In this document: positions 17,653-26,564 of the stretch, piece by piece
Layout: every line of letters starts with the position of its first letter
Position numbering within the stretch: position 1 is the first letter of the stretch
Notes under the pieces: generated by a model
Seen by the model: the letters and a program-made list of their open reading frames with translations, nothing else
The model's database searches: none
What the model was told of the DNA's origin: nothing
Source of the DNA: Streptomyces sp. G-G2
GTDB lineage: Bacteria; Actinomycetota; Actinomycetes; Streptomycetales; Streptomycetaceae
DNA length: 64,000 nt
Direction of reading: 5' to 3'
NCBI RefSeq assembly: GCF_030063135.1
Contig: NZ_JASISO010000008.1
Location: forward strand, 1 to 64,000
Position numbers and translations under genes: made by a program

Positions 17653-20600
17653 TCAGGTGCGGCGGAACATGCGGGTCGCGGTGATCTCGCCGTGGATGGG
17701 CTCGCCCTCGGGGCGCTGTTGGGGCAGGCCCGGGCGCAGGTGTTCCTCCACGCTGATGTACTTCAGGCCCGCCCGGAGGTCGGCGTCGTTGCGCAGCCGG
17801 ATCACCAGCGGGAACTCCGCCAGCGCGGTGGTGTCGAACAGACCCGTGGTGTAGAGCAGTTGGACACCGAGGGCGTCCGACACCGCCCGCTGGAGCTCCA
17901 GCAGGTACGTGGCGTTCGCGCGCCCGATGGGGTTGTCGAGGAACAGGGTGCCCGCGTGGCGCTGCTTGTCCCGGCCCCGGTCGTTGCTGCGCAGGGCGGC
18001 CATCGTGCAGTACAGGGCGATGGCCGCGGTGAGCAGCTGGCCGCCGGAGAAGACGTCGCCCATCTGGCCGACGGGGACCCGCTCGGCGCGCAGGACGGCG
18101 TCGGGCTTGAGGATCTCCACCGCGATGCCCTTGGGCTCCAGGGCTGCCTGGACCCCGCGCAGCAGCAGGGACATGCCGTCGCGGCGGCCCTCGCCGAAGG
18201 AGGCCGTGCTGTTCTTCTTCACGGCCGCGCGGGTGGCCTCGTCGATGACCTCTCCGAGGCGTTCGGCGAGGGTCGTCTGGTCGGGCTCCTCGAAGCGGAT
18301 GCGCAGGAACTCCTGTCCCGACCACTCCCCCAGGCCCTCGGGCAGCTGGGAGAGCCGCTGGGCGGAGCGCAGGGTGGCGAGGGCTGATTCGACCAGGCCG
18401 CGCAGCCGGTCCACGATGCTGTCGCGGTTGCGTTCCAGCTGCTCCAGCTCGTCCGTGAGGACGCGCAGGCGCGGGGCGAAGGCGGTGGCCCAGGCGGCGG
18501 CGTGCTCGGGCAGCGAGGCGGCCGGGAGCTCGCGGATCTGCTGACGCGCGGGGGTCCGTACGGCCTCGTAGCGGGTGGCGTTGGCGTGCCGGACCAGGAT
18601 GTCGCTCGCCTCGCGGACGGCGGCTTCGGCGGCCGAGAGGTCACCGGCGTAGCCGCGCAGGGAGCGGCGGGCCTCGGTGGCGGACTGCCGGGCCTCCTCC
18701 AGGCTGCCCGGGTAGGCACCGGAACCCTGTTCGTCGGCGTCCTCCTGCGGGCTCTGGTCGCGCATCAGGTCGCGCAGCAGGGCGGCCGTCTCCTCGAAGC
18801 CCGCCGCGCCGTCCTCGGCGGCGCGGTGGGAGCGCAGCAGGTCGGCGTGGGCGGCCCGCGCGCTCTCCACGGCGGAACTGTGCGCGGCGAGCTGGGCGGT
18901 GGCGGTGCGCAGCAGGGCCTGGGCGCGTTCGACGTCGTCCGGGACGAGTTCCTCGGGGAGGTCGGCGTGGGCGGTGCCGTCGGCGGGCGCGTGGCGTTCG
19001 GCTTCGCCGCGCAGGCGGCCGAGCTGCTCGCTGGCGGTGGAGGCGCGGGTCTCCAGCATCTGTACGAGCGACTCCGCGCGGGCGGCGGCGGCCTGGCGGG
19101 AGGGGCCGTCGGAGCCGTCGGTGCCTTCGAGGAGCTGGGCGGCGCGGGTGCGGACCTTGTTGGTCAGCCGGTCGATGTCGGCGAGGGCGGCGCTCTCGTC
19201 GCTCTCGGCACGGGCCTGTTCGGCCCGCAGGTCGGCGCCGACGCCGACCTTCTCGTACAGCTGGGAGGCGGCCCGGTAGGCCTCGCGCAGGTCCGGCAGC
19301 GGAGTCCTGGCGGTGCTCTCGTCCTCGGGCAGGTGCTCGGGGGCTCCGGCGATCTCGGCGCGTTCGGCGCGCAGCGCGCGGGCGGTGCGGCGGGCGTCGT
19401 CGGCGGCGCGCTGCGCGGCGCGCCGGTCCTCGTCGGCGGCGCGCGCGCGGTCGAGGCAGACTTCGGCGCGGGCCTCGGACTCGGAACCCTCGTCGGCGAG
19501 TTCGCGCAGCCGGGCCTGCCAGCCCGCGCGTTCGCGCAGCCGGAAGGCGAGTCCGGCGAGGGCGTCGGCGGCGCGGCGGGCCCGCTGGGCGGTGTCCTGG
19601 CGTTCCTCACGGACCCGGGCGGCGTCGGCGGCGGCCTCGTCGGCTTCGGTGCGGGCGGTGCGGGCCTCGGCGAGTTCGGCTTCGGCTTCCGTGGCGAACG
19701 TACGGGCGGAGGCGGCCTGGGCGGCGAGTTCGGCGAGGTGTCCGGGCGGGCAGCCGGTGCGCCAGGAGGCGAGCCGGGCGGCGAGCGCGCGGTCCCCCGC
19801 GAGGCGGGCGGCGAGTTCGCGGATCTCGGTGTCGCGGGCGGTGGCGCGGGTGCGCAGGGCCCGGCGTTCCTCGTCGGCGGCGCCCTCGTCGTGCATGGCC
19901 GGGTTCGGCGGTACGAGGAACACTCCGGAGGCGGCGCCGTCGGCGTCGGATCCGGCGGGCGGCACCGGGGCGAGGAGGGCGGCGGCGGTGCCGACGGCGA
20001 CGGCGGAGCGGGGCAGCAGGGCGGCGGCGCAGAGGACCTCGCGGGCCCGGGTGTGGGTGTCGGGGTCGGTGATGATCACGCCGTCGACGAGTTCGGGGCG
20101 CGCGGCGAGGACGGCGGCGTGGTCGGCGGGGTCCACGGCCTGGGCGAGGTAGCGCCAGCCGGGGAGGGCCGGGATGCCGTGCTCGCCGAGGTACTCGACG
20201 GTGGCCAGGACGTCGGGACCCGGCGGCAGCAGGCCGCCGTCGCCGAGGGCGCCGAGGATGCGGGAGTCGTCGGCGGCGGCGGTGCGGAGGTCGAAGAGCT
20301 GGCGCTCGGCGGTGGCGACCCCGGTGTCGAGGAGTTCGCGCAGCGCGTCCGCGCCCCGGTCGAGGTCCTCGGCGGTGAGGCCGGGGGCCGGGTGGTCCGC
20401 GCGGGCGTCCTGGGTTTCGGCCCCGGTCCCGGGCGGGCTCCCGGCCGCGTGGGCGCCCGTACCGGGGCCTGCGGGGCCGTCGGCCGGGTCCGCGCCCGGG
20501 AGGCCCAGGAGGGCGGCCAGACGGGGAGCGGAGGCGATGGAGGCGGCGGCGCGGTGCTCTGCGGCGTGGGCGGCCTCGGCCGCGTCGGCGGCGTCGGCGG

Positions 20601-22338
20601 CGCGGGCGGCGGTCAGTTCGGCGCGGGACTGCGCGGCGGCGGTCTCGCGGGCGGTGTCGGCGGTGGCGCGGGCGGCCTCGCGGGCCTCGTCCCAGGCGGC
20701 CACGGCGCTCTTCTCGGCGTCGCTCGCGGCGAGCGCGGCGCGCGCCGGGTCGGCATCGGGGGCGGAGTCGTCGAGCCAGCCCGCGCGGACGGCCTCGGCG
20801 GTCTCCTGCTCGACCTCGGCGAGCCGGGCCCGCAGGTGCTCGGCCTCGCTGCGGGCGCGCTGGGCGGCGGTCGCGGCGGCGGTGGCGTCGCGGTGGGCGC
20901 TCTCGCCCAGCTCCTGGAGCGTGGCGGAACGTTCCTCACCCTCGTTGGCGACCTCCTCCCCCGCTTCGGCGGCCGTGTGCAGGGCCCGTACGAGCGCGGC
21001 GGCGGCGGTGGCGCGGGCGGCGAGGGCCGGGGCCGCGTCCCGTTCGGCCTCCAGGATGGCGGCGGCGACCCGGGCGGAGCGGTCGGTGGCGGCGCGGTGG
21101 CGCAGTACGGACTCGGCGGCCTGCCAGGCGGAGTGCAGGGTGCGCGCTTCGATGAGCTCGCGGCGCTGGGCGGCGGCGGCCTTGTCGGCGACGGTGAGGG
21201 CCAGCGAGGCGTGCCGGTAGGCGAGTTCGGCGGAGACGGCGGCGCTGCGGTCCCGGGCCGATTCGGCGGCGGTGACCTGGTGGGCGGCGTCGGTGACCCG
21301 CTGGGCGAGGTCGGCGGCTCGGCCGCGCTCCTCGACGGCGCGGGCGGACAGCCGCCGGGCCAGGGTGCGCGTACGGCGTTCCGCGCCCGCGTGGACGTCA
21401 CGGGCCCGGGAGCGGGCTTCGGCGGCGTCCACGATCCGGCCGAGGAGGTCCACCGAGCCCGCCGTGAAGTCCCGTTCGGCCATCAGCTCGGCGCGGCGGC
21501 CCAGTTTGTTGCCGAAGCCGTGGACGAGGTCCGCGAGGCCGTCCGTGTCGCGGGTGTCGGTCACGGCGCGCAGCAGCAGGTCGGTGAAGTCGGAGTCCTT
21601 CTTGACCGCGAAGAGACCGGCCGCCTCGCCCTCGTCGGCGTTCATCTCACGCTGGTAGCGGAAGAGTTCGGGGTCGAGGCCCAGGTCGGTGAGGTGCTCG
21701 TTCCAGCGGTCGTGGATCTCCTCCCAGGAGACCTCCAGGTGGGGGTACGCCTTGCCCGCCTCGGTGAGCGCGTCGCGGAAGCCCTTCATGGTGCGGCGGC
21801 GGCCCTGGGCGCCGGAGACGCCTTCGACGACGGGGCGTACGGCGGTGGACTCGGCGACCGGGAGGCTGTCCAGGCTGAGGCCGGGGCCGGGGCGGAAGGA
21901 GTACCAGGCCTCGGCGAACTTGCGCGGGTCGTTGGAGACCTGCCGGCCGCGCCATTCGCTGACCTTGCCGACGACCAGGCATTCACCGGTGCGGGTGTGC
22001 TGCCACTCCAGGGCGACGTGGCCGCAGTCGTCGGCGAGCAGGAACTTGCGCAGGACGCCGGAGCTGGCGCCGCCCAGGGTGTTGCGGTGGCCGGGCAGCA
22101 TCACCGAGAAGATCAGCTTGAGCAGGACGGACTTGCCGCCGCCGTTCTCCAGGAACAGCACTCCGGCGGGCGCGGGGCGGCGCGGCGGGCCCGACGGCTC
22201 GGCCTCGAAGAACTCCGCCTGGGCGGGAGCCGGATGGGGCACCGGCGCGCCGACTCCGCGCAGGTCGAGCACGGTGTCGGCGTAGCGCGCGCCGGCGGGC
22301 CCGATGGAGTAGAGGCGGATCCGGGACAGCTCGTACAT
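17653..22338 (-). CDS. Very large SMC/MukB-like ATPase (coiled-coil chromosome/DNA-handling protein)
   Basis: The 1561-residue protein has an N-terminal ATPase half with Walker A ENGGGKSVLLK (residues 65-75). About 1100 residues of alanine/glutamate/arginine-rich heptad coiled coil follow, interrupted near residues 590-760 by a globular, hinge-like part. The C-terminal ATPase half has the signature FSGGQ (near 1431) and Walker B TLFLDNP (D at about 1468). This is the MukB/MksB/JetC architecture, close in length to MukB (about 1490). Two departures stand out: Asn follows the Walker B Asp where SMC proteins have the catalytic Glu, and the switch-loop segment reads LLYTTGLFD with no histidine. 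The ATG at 22338 opens the conserved RIRLYSIGP segment; the upstream open frame is a shadow. The MukE- and MukF-like genes lie just upstream. Confidence 0.8.
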   Translation of the reverse strand: MYELSRIRLYSIGPAGARYADTVLDLRGVGAPVPHPAPAQAEFFEAEPSGPPRRPAPAGVLFLENGGGKSVLLKLIFSVMLPGHRNTLGGASSGVLRKFLLADDCGHVALEWQHTRTGECLVVGKVSEWRGRQVSNDPRKFAEAWYSFRPGPGLSLDSLPVAESTAVRPVVEGVSGAQGRRRTMKGFRDALTEAGKAYPHLEVSWEEIHDRWNEHLTDLGLDPELFRYQREMNADEGEAAGLFAVKKDSDFTDLLLRAVTDTRDTDGLADLVHGFGNKLGRRAELMAERDFTAGSVDLLGRIVDAAEARSRARDVHAGAERRTRTLARRLSARAVEERGRAADLAQRVTDAAHQVTAAESARDRSAAVSAELAYRHASLALTVADKAAAAQRRELIEARTLHSAWQAAESVLRHRAATDRSARVAAAILEAERDAAPALAARATAAAALVRALHTAAEAGEEVANEGEERSATLQELGESAHRDATAAATAAQRARSEAEHLRARLAEVEQETAEAVRAGWLDDSAPDADPARAALAASDAEKSAVAAWDEAREAARATADTARETAAAQSRAELTAARAADAADAAEAAHAAEHRAAASIASAPRLAALLGLPGADPADGPAGPGTGAHAAGSPPGTGAETQDARADHPAPGLTAEDLDRGADALRELLDTGVATAERQLFDLRTAAADDSRILGALGDGGLLPPGPDVLATVEYLGEHGIPALPGWRYLAQAVDPADHAAVLAARPELVDGVIITDPDTHTRAREVLCAAALLPRSAVAVGTAAALLAPVPPAGSDADGAASGVFLVPPNPAMHDEGAADEERRALRTRATARDTEIRELAARLAGDRALAARLASWRTGCPPGHLAELAAQAASARTFATEAEAELAEARTARTEADEAAADAARVREERQDTAQRARRAADALAGLAFRLRERAGWQARLRELADEGSESEARAEVCLDRARAADEDRRAAQRAADDARRTARALRAERAEIAGAPEHLPEDESTARTPLPDLREAYRAASQLYEKVGVGADLRAEQARAESDESAALADIDRLTNKVRTRAAQLLEGTDGSDGPSRQAAAARAESLVQMLETRASTASEQLGRLRGEAERHAPADGTAHADLPEELVPDDVERAQALLRTATAQLAAHSSAVESARAAHADLLRSHRAAEDGAAGFEETAALLRDLMRDQSPQEDADEQGSGAYPGSLEEARQSATEARRSLRGYAGDLSAAEAAVREASDILVRHANATRYEAVRTPARQQIRELPAASLPEHAAAWATAFAPRLRVLTDELEQLERNRDSIVDRLRGLVESALATLRSAQRLSQLPEGLGEWSGQEFLRIRFEEPDQTTLAERLGEVIDEATRAAVKKNSTASFGEGRRDGMSLLLRGVQAALEPKGIAVEILKPDAVLRAERVPVGQMGDVFSGGQLLTAAIALYCTMAALRSNDRGRDKQRHAGTLFLDNPIGRANATYLLELQRAVSDALGVQLLYTTGLFDTTALAEFPLVIRLRNDADLRAGLKYISVEEHLRPGLPQQRPEGEPIHGEITATRMFRRT

Positions 22339-22408
22339 GGGGACTCTCGTGGTGGCTCGGTACGGAGGGCAGGTGACGGGGTCGGCGGCCGGGGCCTCGG
22401 GCGGGGCC

Positions 22409-23323
22409 TCAGGCGTGGAAGGGCAGGCCCGCGTCGGCGGCGAGTTCCAGGTCGTCGCCCTCGGGCGGCGGCAGCAGGGTGGCGGAGCCGTCGCTGACGG
22501 CGACCACCCCGAGTTCGAGCAGTTCGGCCATGGCGGCGCTGCCCGCCATGTCGCGGACCTGGAGCTGGTAGCGGGGGGTGGTCCGGTAGGTGCCTCCGGC
22601 CTCGTCCCCGGTGCGCTGGAGGAAGCCGGATTCGGTGAGGAAGGCGGCGGCCTTGCCGACGATGCCGGTGGTGGAACCGGCGAGGCGGCGGGCGTCCTTG
22701 GTGGCGCCGGTGGCGCTGCGCCGGGCGTAGACCCGCCAGGCGGCCTCCAGGCCGGGGGCGTCGGTGGCGGGGTCGGTGTTCTCGCCGAGCTCCTCGGCGC
22801 GTTCTTCCAGGCGGCGGCAGGTCTGGCGGACGAAGGCGTCCACGCCGTTGACGGTGATGCGGCCGATGTAGCCGTCGTCGGCGAGGTCCTCGGGGCGGGG
22901 GAAGGCGAGGGCGGCGACGGCGAGGTGGGCGAGGCCGTGCAGGAACCGGTCGGCGGAATCGGCGGTGGTGCGGCGGGCGTAGTCGCCCATGCGGACGGCG
23001 AAGACGGAGTCCTCGCCCGCCGCCACGGCCATCCCGGCCCGGGTGGAGACCTCCAGGACCACGAGGCCGAGGCCGGTGGCGACGGCGTCGGCGAGCCGCG
23101 CGAAGGGGGGGTCCTCGCGGTAGCGGCGCAGCAGTTCGGCGTATTCGGCGTCACGGGCGGGGAGCAGCTTGGGCTGGAGCCCGAAGGCGACGAGCCGGGC
23201 CGCGTCGGCGGCGTCGGCCGGGGTGACGGGGGCGTGGCCCGGCGCGGGCGCGGGCGCGGGCCCGTGGGCCGCGCCCGCGTCGGTCTCGCTCCACGCGGGG
23301 TGTTCGGCGTGGTGGTCGCTCAC
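22409..23323 (-). CDS. MukE/MksE-like winged-helix partner of the SMC-like ATPase
   Basis: The 304-residue protein has a disordered Ala/Pro/His-rich N-terminus (1-40). A helical body follows, with a closing winged-helix-like segment around RYQLQVRDMAGSAAMAELLELGVV. That segment resembles the MukE/DUF4194 pattern in condensin- and Wadjet-type operons. The assignment rests mainly on position (between the kleisin-like and SMC-like genes), size and this pattern. The GTG at 23323 has GAGGAGA upstream. The stop lies 70 bases before the ATPase start. No catalytic motif was found, as expected for an accessory subunit. Confidence 0.65.
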   Translation of the reverse strand: MSDHHAEHPAWSETDAGAAHGPAPAPAPGHAPVTPADAADAARLVAFGLQPKLLPARDAEYAELLRRYREDPPFARLADAVATGLGLVVLEVSTRAGMAVAAGEDSVFAVRMGDYARRTTADSADRFLHGLAHLAVAALAFPRPEDLADDGYIGRITVNGVDAFVRQTCRRLEERAEELGENTDPATDAPGLEAAWRVYARRSATGATKDARRLAGSTTGIVGKAAAFLTESGFLQRTGDEAGGTYRTTPRYQLQVRDMAGSAAMAELLELGVVAVSDGSATLLPPPEGDDLELAADAGLPFHA

Positions 23324-23441
23324 GGGTACGTCTCCTCGAAGGGCGGTGCGGTGGTCGCTGCCGGGGCGGGGGCGGCGGGACGGATCACGGTGGGGCCCGC
23401 CGGGGCCGACGGCCCGGAGGGGGTCGGCGCGGGCGGCGGGG

Positions 23442-24947
23442 TCATGCGGCCTCCGCGCGGGCCGTGGTCATGGCGGCCGCGTCCAGGAGGGCCGTACCGA
23501 CGATGAGGTCGGCGCCGCCGAATTCGGGGTCGTCCAGTTCCGTGCCGTCGTCCACCGCGAAGAGCAGTCGCTCCTCGCCCTGGCGGTACGCCGTGCCGAC
23601 GGCCGGGCTCGCGGCGTGTACGGCGAGCAACGCGACCAGGTAGGGCAGGTCCGGGTCGTGCAGCCGGGCCTCGGCCAGCAGGCCGGAGAGGCGGCGCGGG
23701 GCGTCGTGCGGGAGGTCCAGCAGCCGCATGGCGTGCGCCAGCTGGTCCTCGCTGAACCGGCTGTCGTCCGGGGTCGCGATCAGGTCCGGCTCGGGCATCT
23801 CCACACCGAGGTGCTCGCGCTCCACGGGCGGGGTCAGCAGGATGTCCACCAGGTCGCCCACCCGCACCGAGACGGGGGTACGGAGTCCGGTTCCGGCGGC
23901 GAAGAACGCGTCGGTGACCTGGCGGGCCTGGGCCACCGGCAGCGGCAGCAGGGGGGCGACGAGCTGTCCGTACAGGTCGATGCCGGAGCGCGGCGCGGGG
24001 GCCGCGAAGGCCTGGCGGTCCTGTTCGGCGCGGAAGAGCGGCCCGGCGTCCAGGAGGCGGGACTGGAGCTGGGTGTGGCGGCGGATGCAGTCCTTGACGA
24101 TGTCGACGAGTTCCGCGGCGCGCCGCTTGTTCTCGGGCTCCTCGGCCTCGTCGCGGGCCTTGCGGATGTTGGTGAGGATCGCGTTCTCGTGGCGGTAGCG
24201 GTCGGCCACGTGGTCCAGCGCCTCCGCGATCATGTCGGGGACGGTGACCAGCCAGTCCACGGCCCGGACGTTGCGCCGGGTGGCGTCCAGGGTCCGGCGC
24301 AGGGTCTCGGCGTACTGCACGGTGCGGTACCGGGCCTGTTCCGCGGCCAGCTGGGCATCGGCGAGGCGCCCCCGGCTGATCAGCGCCTCCAGCTTCACCT
24401 CGGCGGCGATCTGGGCACTGGTGACATCGGTGTCGAGGGCGCCGACGAGGACGTTGACGGCCTCGTCGGTGGTGCGCAGGTAGACCGCGCCGCCGTAGCC
24501 GGGGACTTCCTCGATGAGCTTGAAGTCGTAGTCGCGCCGGACGTAGCTGCCGTCGGGGCCGAAGGTGCCGTAGATCGCGCGGAAGCCCCGGTCGACGCTG
24601 CCGACGTTGATCAGGTTCTCCAGGACCCAGCGGGCGACGCGTTCGTGCTCGGCGGCCGCGCGGGCGGGGGCCTGGGCGGCGACGCGGGGCAGCAGCCTGG
24701 CCACTATCTGCTCGTGGTCCGCGCCCGTGTCGAAGTCCATGTTGAGCGTGACCAGGTCGATCGCGGCGAGCGCGACCTCCGCCATGGCGTAGCCGCCGTA
24801 CTCACCGGCCAGGTTGGCCTTGCGTACGTCGAGGTCGTGCAGCGGGGCGGTGCAGGCGAGCGCGCGCAGGCGCCTGGCCAGGCCCTCGTCGGCGGCCGGG
24901 CCCGGCGCCGGGGAGGGATGGGTCTTCGCCGGGGCGGGGAAAGTCAC
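23442..24947 (-). CDS. MukF/MksF/JetA-like kleisin candidate
   Basis: The protein is 501 residues from GTG 24947. It is mainly helical, with a central region of long amphipathic helices (about 160-310, including EAEEPENKRRAAELVDIVKDCIRRH). A C-terminal acidic domain (DDGTELDDPEFGGADLIVG) might be the part that contacts the ATPase head. First-gene position, size and helical content fit the kleisin of MukBEF, MksBEF or Wadjet JetABC operons; sequence similarity was not tested. An ATG at 24992 is possible, but TAGTCT lies 7 nt before GTG 24947 with no Shine-Dalgarno, so a leaderless start there is preferred. The gene is divergent from pxpA. Confidence 0.6.
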   Translation of the reverse strand: MTFPAPAKTHPSPAPGPAADEGLARRLRALACTAPLHDLDVRKANLAGEYGGYAMAEVALAAIDLVTLNMDFDTGADHEQIVARLLPRVAAQAPARAAAEHERVARWVLENLINVGSVDRGFRAIYGTFGPDGSYVRRDYDFKLIEEVPGYGGAVYLRTTDEAVNVLVGALDTDVTSAQIAAEVKLEALISRGRLADAQLAAEQARYRTVQYAETLRRTLDATRRNVRAVDWLVTVPDMIAEALDHVADRYRHENAILTNIRKARDEAEEPENKRRAAELVDIVKDCIRRHTQLQSRLLDAGPLFRAEQDRQAFAAPAPRSGIDLYGQLVAPLLPLPVAQARQVTDAFFAAGTGLRTPVSVRVGDLVDILLTPPVEREHLGVEMPEPDLIATPDDSRFSEDQLAHAMRLLDLPHDAPRRLSGLLAEARLHDPDLPYLVALLAVHAASPAVGTAYRQGEERLLFAVDDGTELDDPEFGGADLIVGTALLDAAAMTTARAEAA

Positions 24948-25080
24948 GACGGAAAGACTAGGCGCTCGCACGGACAACATCCCAAACGGCATGGTTCGGC
25001 CGGATCGTCCGCCGGTCCCGCGACGGGGGCCGCGCGGCCGTTCCGCCCCCGCCGTCCACCGCGCCGTCTACCCTCGCCGC

Positions 25081-25893
25081 ATGGCATCCCTGAGCACATC
25101 CTCCGGGTCGGCGCCGCCCGCGTCCGGGCCCGTCATCGATCTCAACGCCGACCTGGGCGAGGGCTTCGGCCGGTGGACGCTCACCGACGACGAGGCGCTG
25201 CTGTCGGTGGTGACGAGCGCGAACGTGGCGTGCGGTTTCCACGCCGGGGACCCGGCCATCATGCGGCGGGTCTGCGAGCGGGCCGCCGAGCGGGGCGTAC
25301 GGATCGGGGCCCAGGTGTCCTACCGTGACCTGGCGGGCTTCGGGCGCCGGGCGATGGAGGTCCCGGCCGATGAGCTGGCGGCCGAAGTGGCGTACCAGAT
25401 CGGGGCGTTGGAGGTGTTCGCACGGGCGGCCGGATCACGGGTGTCGTATGTGAAACCGCACGGCGCCCTGTACAACCGCACCGTGGGCGACGCGGCGCAG
25501 GCGGGCGCGGTGGTCGCGGGGGTCCGGCTGGCGGCGGGGCCGGGGGCGGACCTCCCGGTCCTCGGCCTGCCGGGGTCGCTGCTCCTGGCGGCGGCCGCGG
25601 CCGAGGGGCTGACGGCGGTACCGGAGGCGTTCGCCGACCGCGCCTACACCCCCGCCGGGACGCTGGTGCCGCGGGACCGGCCCGGGGCGGTGCTGGGCGG
25701 GGCCGACGCGGTGGTGGCGCAGGCCCTGGCGGTGGCGGCCGGGGGCGCGGTGACGGCGGCCGACGGGTCCCGGGTGGCGGTGGCGGCCCGGTCGCTCTGC
25801 CTGCACGGGGACACCCCGGGGGCGGCGGAGCTGGCCCGGCGGGTCCGGGCGGCGCTGGGCGGCGCCGGGGTCCGGGTGGAGGCCTTCACATGA
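25081..25893 (+). CDS. pxpA: 5-oxoprolinase subunit A (LamB/YcsF family)
   Basis: The 270-residue protein shows the family hallmarks DLNADLGEGFG (with N and D ligands), ANVACGFHAGDP, VSYVKPHGALYN and CLHGDTPGA. With PxpB and PxpC it forms the ATP-dependent 5-oxoprolinase that opens pyroglutamate to glutamate, a metabolite-repair role established in Bacillus and E. coli. No Shine-Dalgarno sequence precedes the ATG. TACCCT at 25069-25074 lies 6 nt upstream, suggesting a leaderless message. The stop overlaps the pxpB start (ATGA). Confidence 0.93.
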   Translation: MASLSTSSGSAPPASGPVIDLNADLGEGFGRWTLTDDEALLSVVTSANVACGFHAGDPAIMRRVCERAAERGVRIGAQVSYRDLAGFGRRAMEVPADELAAEVAYQIGALEVFARAAGSRVSYVKPHGALYNRTVGDAAQAGAVVAGVRLAAGPGADLPVLGLPGSLLLAAAAAEGLTAVPEAFADRAYTPAGTLVPRDRPGAVLGGADAVVAQALAVAAGGAVTAADGSRVAVAARSLCLHGDTPGAAELARRVRAALGGAGVRVEAFT

Positions 25894-26564
25894 GCGGGGG
25901 CGGGGGCACGAACACCGGGGGCGCCGGCCCCGGCACCGGCGGGGGCGTCCGCGTGCTCCGCGTGGGGCGGGCGGGGCTGCTGTGCGAGGTGGGGTCGGCG
26001 GAGGAGGTGGCCGCCCTGCACGCGGAGCTGCTGCGCCGCCGGGACGCGGGCGAGCTGGGCGACGTACGGGAGGTGGTGCCCGCCGCGCGGACGGTACTGC
26101 TCGACGGGGTGCGCGGACCGGCCGCGCTGGCGGCCCGCATCCGGGGCTGGCGGGTGCCTCCGCTCGCGGCGGCCGAGGGCCCGCTCGTGCGGGTTCCGGT
26201 GCGCTACGACGGCCCGGACCTGGCCGAGGTGGCCGCGCTGTGGGGGGTTCCGGCGGGGCGGGTGGCGGAGATCGTGGGCGGGACGGAGTTCCGGGTGGCC
26301 TTCTGCGGGTTCGCGCCCGGTTTCGGCTACCTCACCGGGCTCCCGGAACGGCTCCACGTGCCGCGCCGGGCCGCGCCGCGCACGGCCGTCCCGCCGGGTT
26401 CGCTCGCGCTGGCGGGTGAGTACGCGGGGGTGTACCCGCGTTCCTCCCCCGGCGGCTGGCAGCTGATCGGGTCCACGGAGGCGGTGCTGTGGGATCCGGG
26501 GCGCGAGCCCGCGGCCCTGTTCGCGCCCGGCGTGCGGGTCCGGTTCGCGGAGGTGGGGGCGTGA
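25890..26564 (+). CDS. pxpB: 5-oxoprolinase subunit B (KipI family)
   Basis: The 224-residue protein contains the KipI/AHS1 cyclophilin-like domain with GTEFRVAFCGFAPGFGYLTGLP, PRRAAPRTAVPPGSLALAG and PGGWQLIGST. It partners PxpC. The Gly-rich N-terminal 20 residues are atypical and may be disordered. The start overlaps pxpA by 4 bases; the stop overlaps the pxpC start. Confidence 0.93.
   Translation: MSGGGGTNTGGAGPGTGGGVRVLRVGRAGLLCEVGSAEEVAALHAELLRRRDAGELGDVREVVPAARTVLLDGVRGPAALAARIRGWRVPPLAAAEGPLVRVPVRYDGPDLAEVAALWGVPAGRVAEIVGGTEFRVAFCGFAPGFGYLTGLPERLHVPRRAAPRTAVPPGSLALAGEYAGVYPRSSPGGWQLIGSTEAVLWDPGREPAALFAPGVRVRFAEVGA

Noticed and set aside
22339..23154. Upstream extension of the MukB-like gene to 1833 residues
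   Set aside because: The added part is Pro/Ser/Ala-rich shadow sequence overlapping the MukE-like gene. The conserved RIRLYSIGP opening begins at the ATG 22338.
17653..24992. Complete Wadjet (JetABCD) plasmid-defence system
   Set aside because: No JetD-like topoisomerase/nuclease gene is present on either side, so only the SMC-like part can be claimed.
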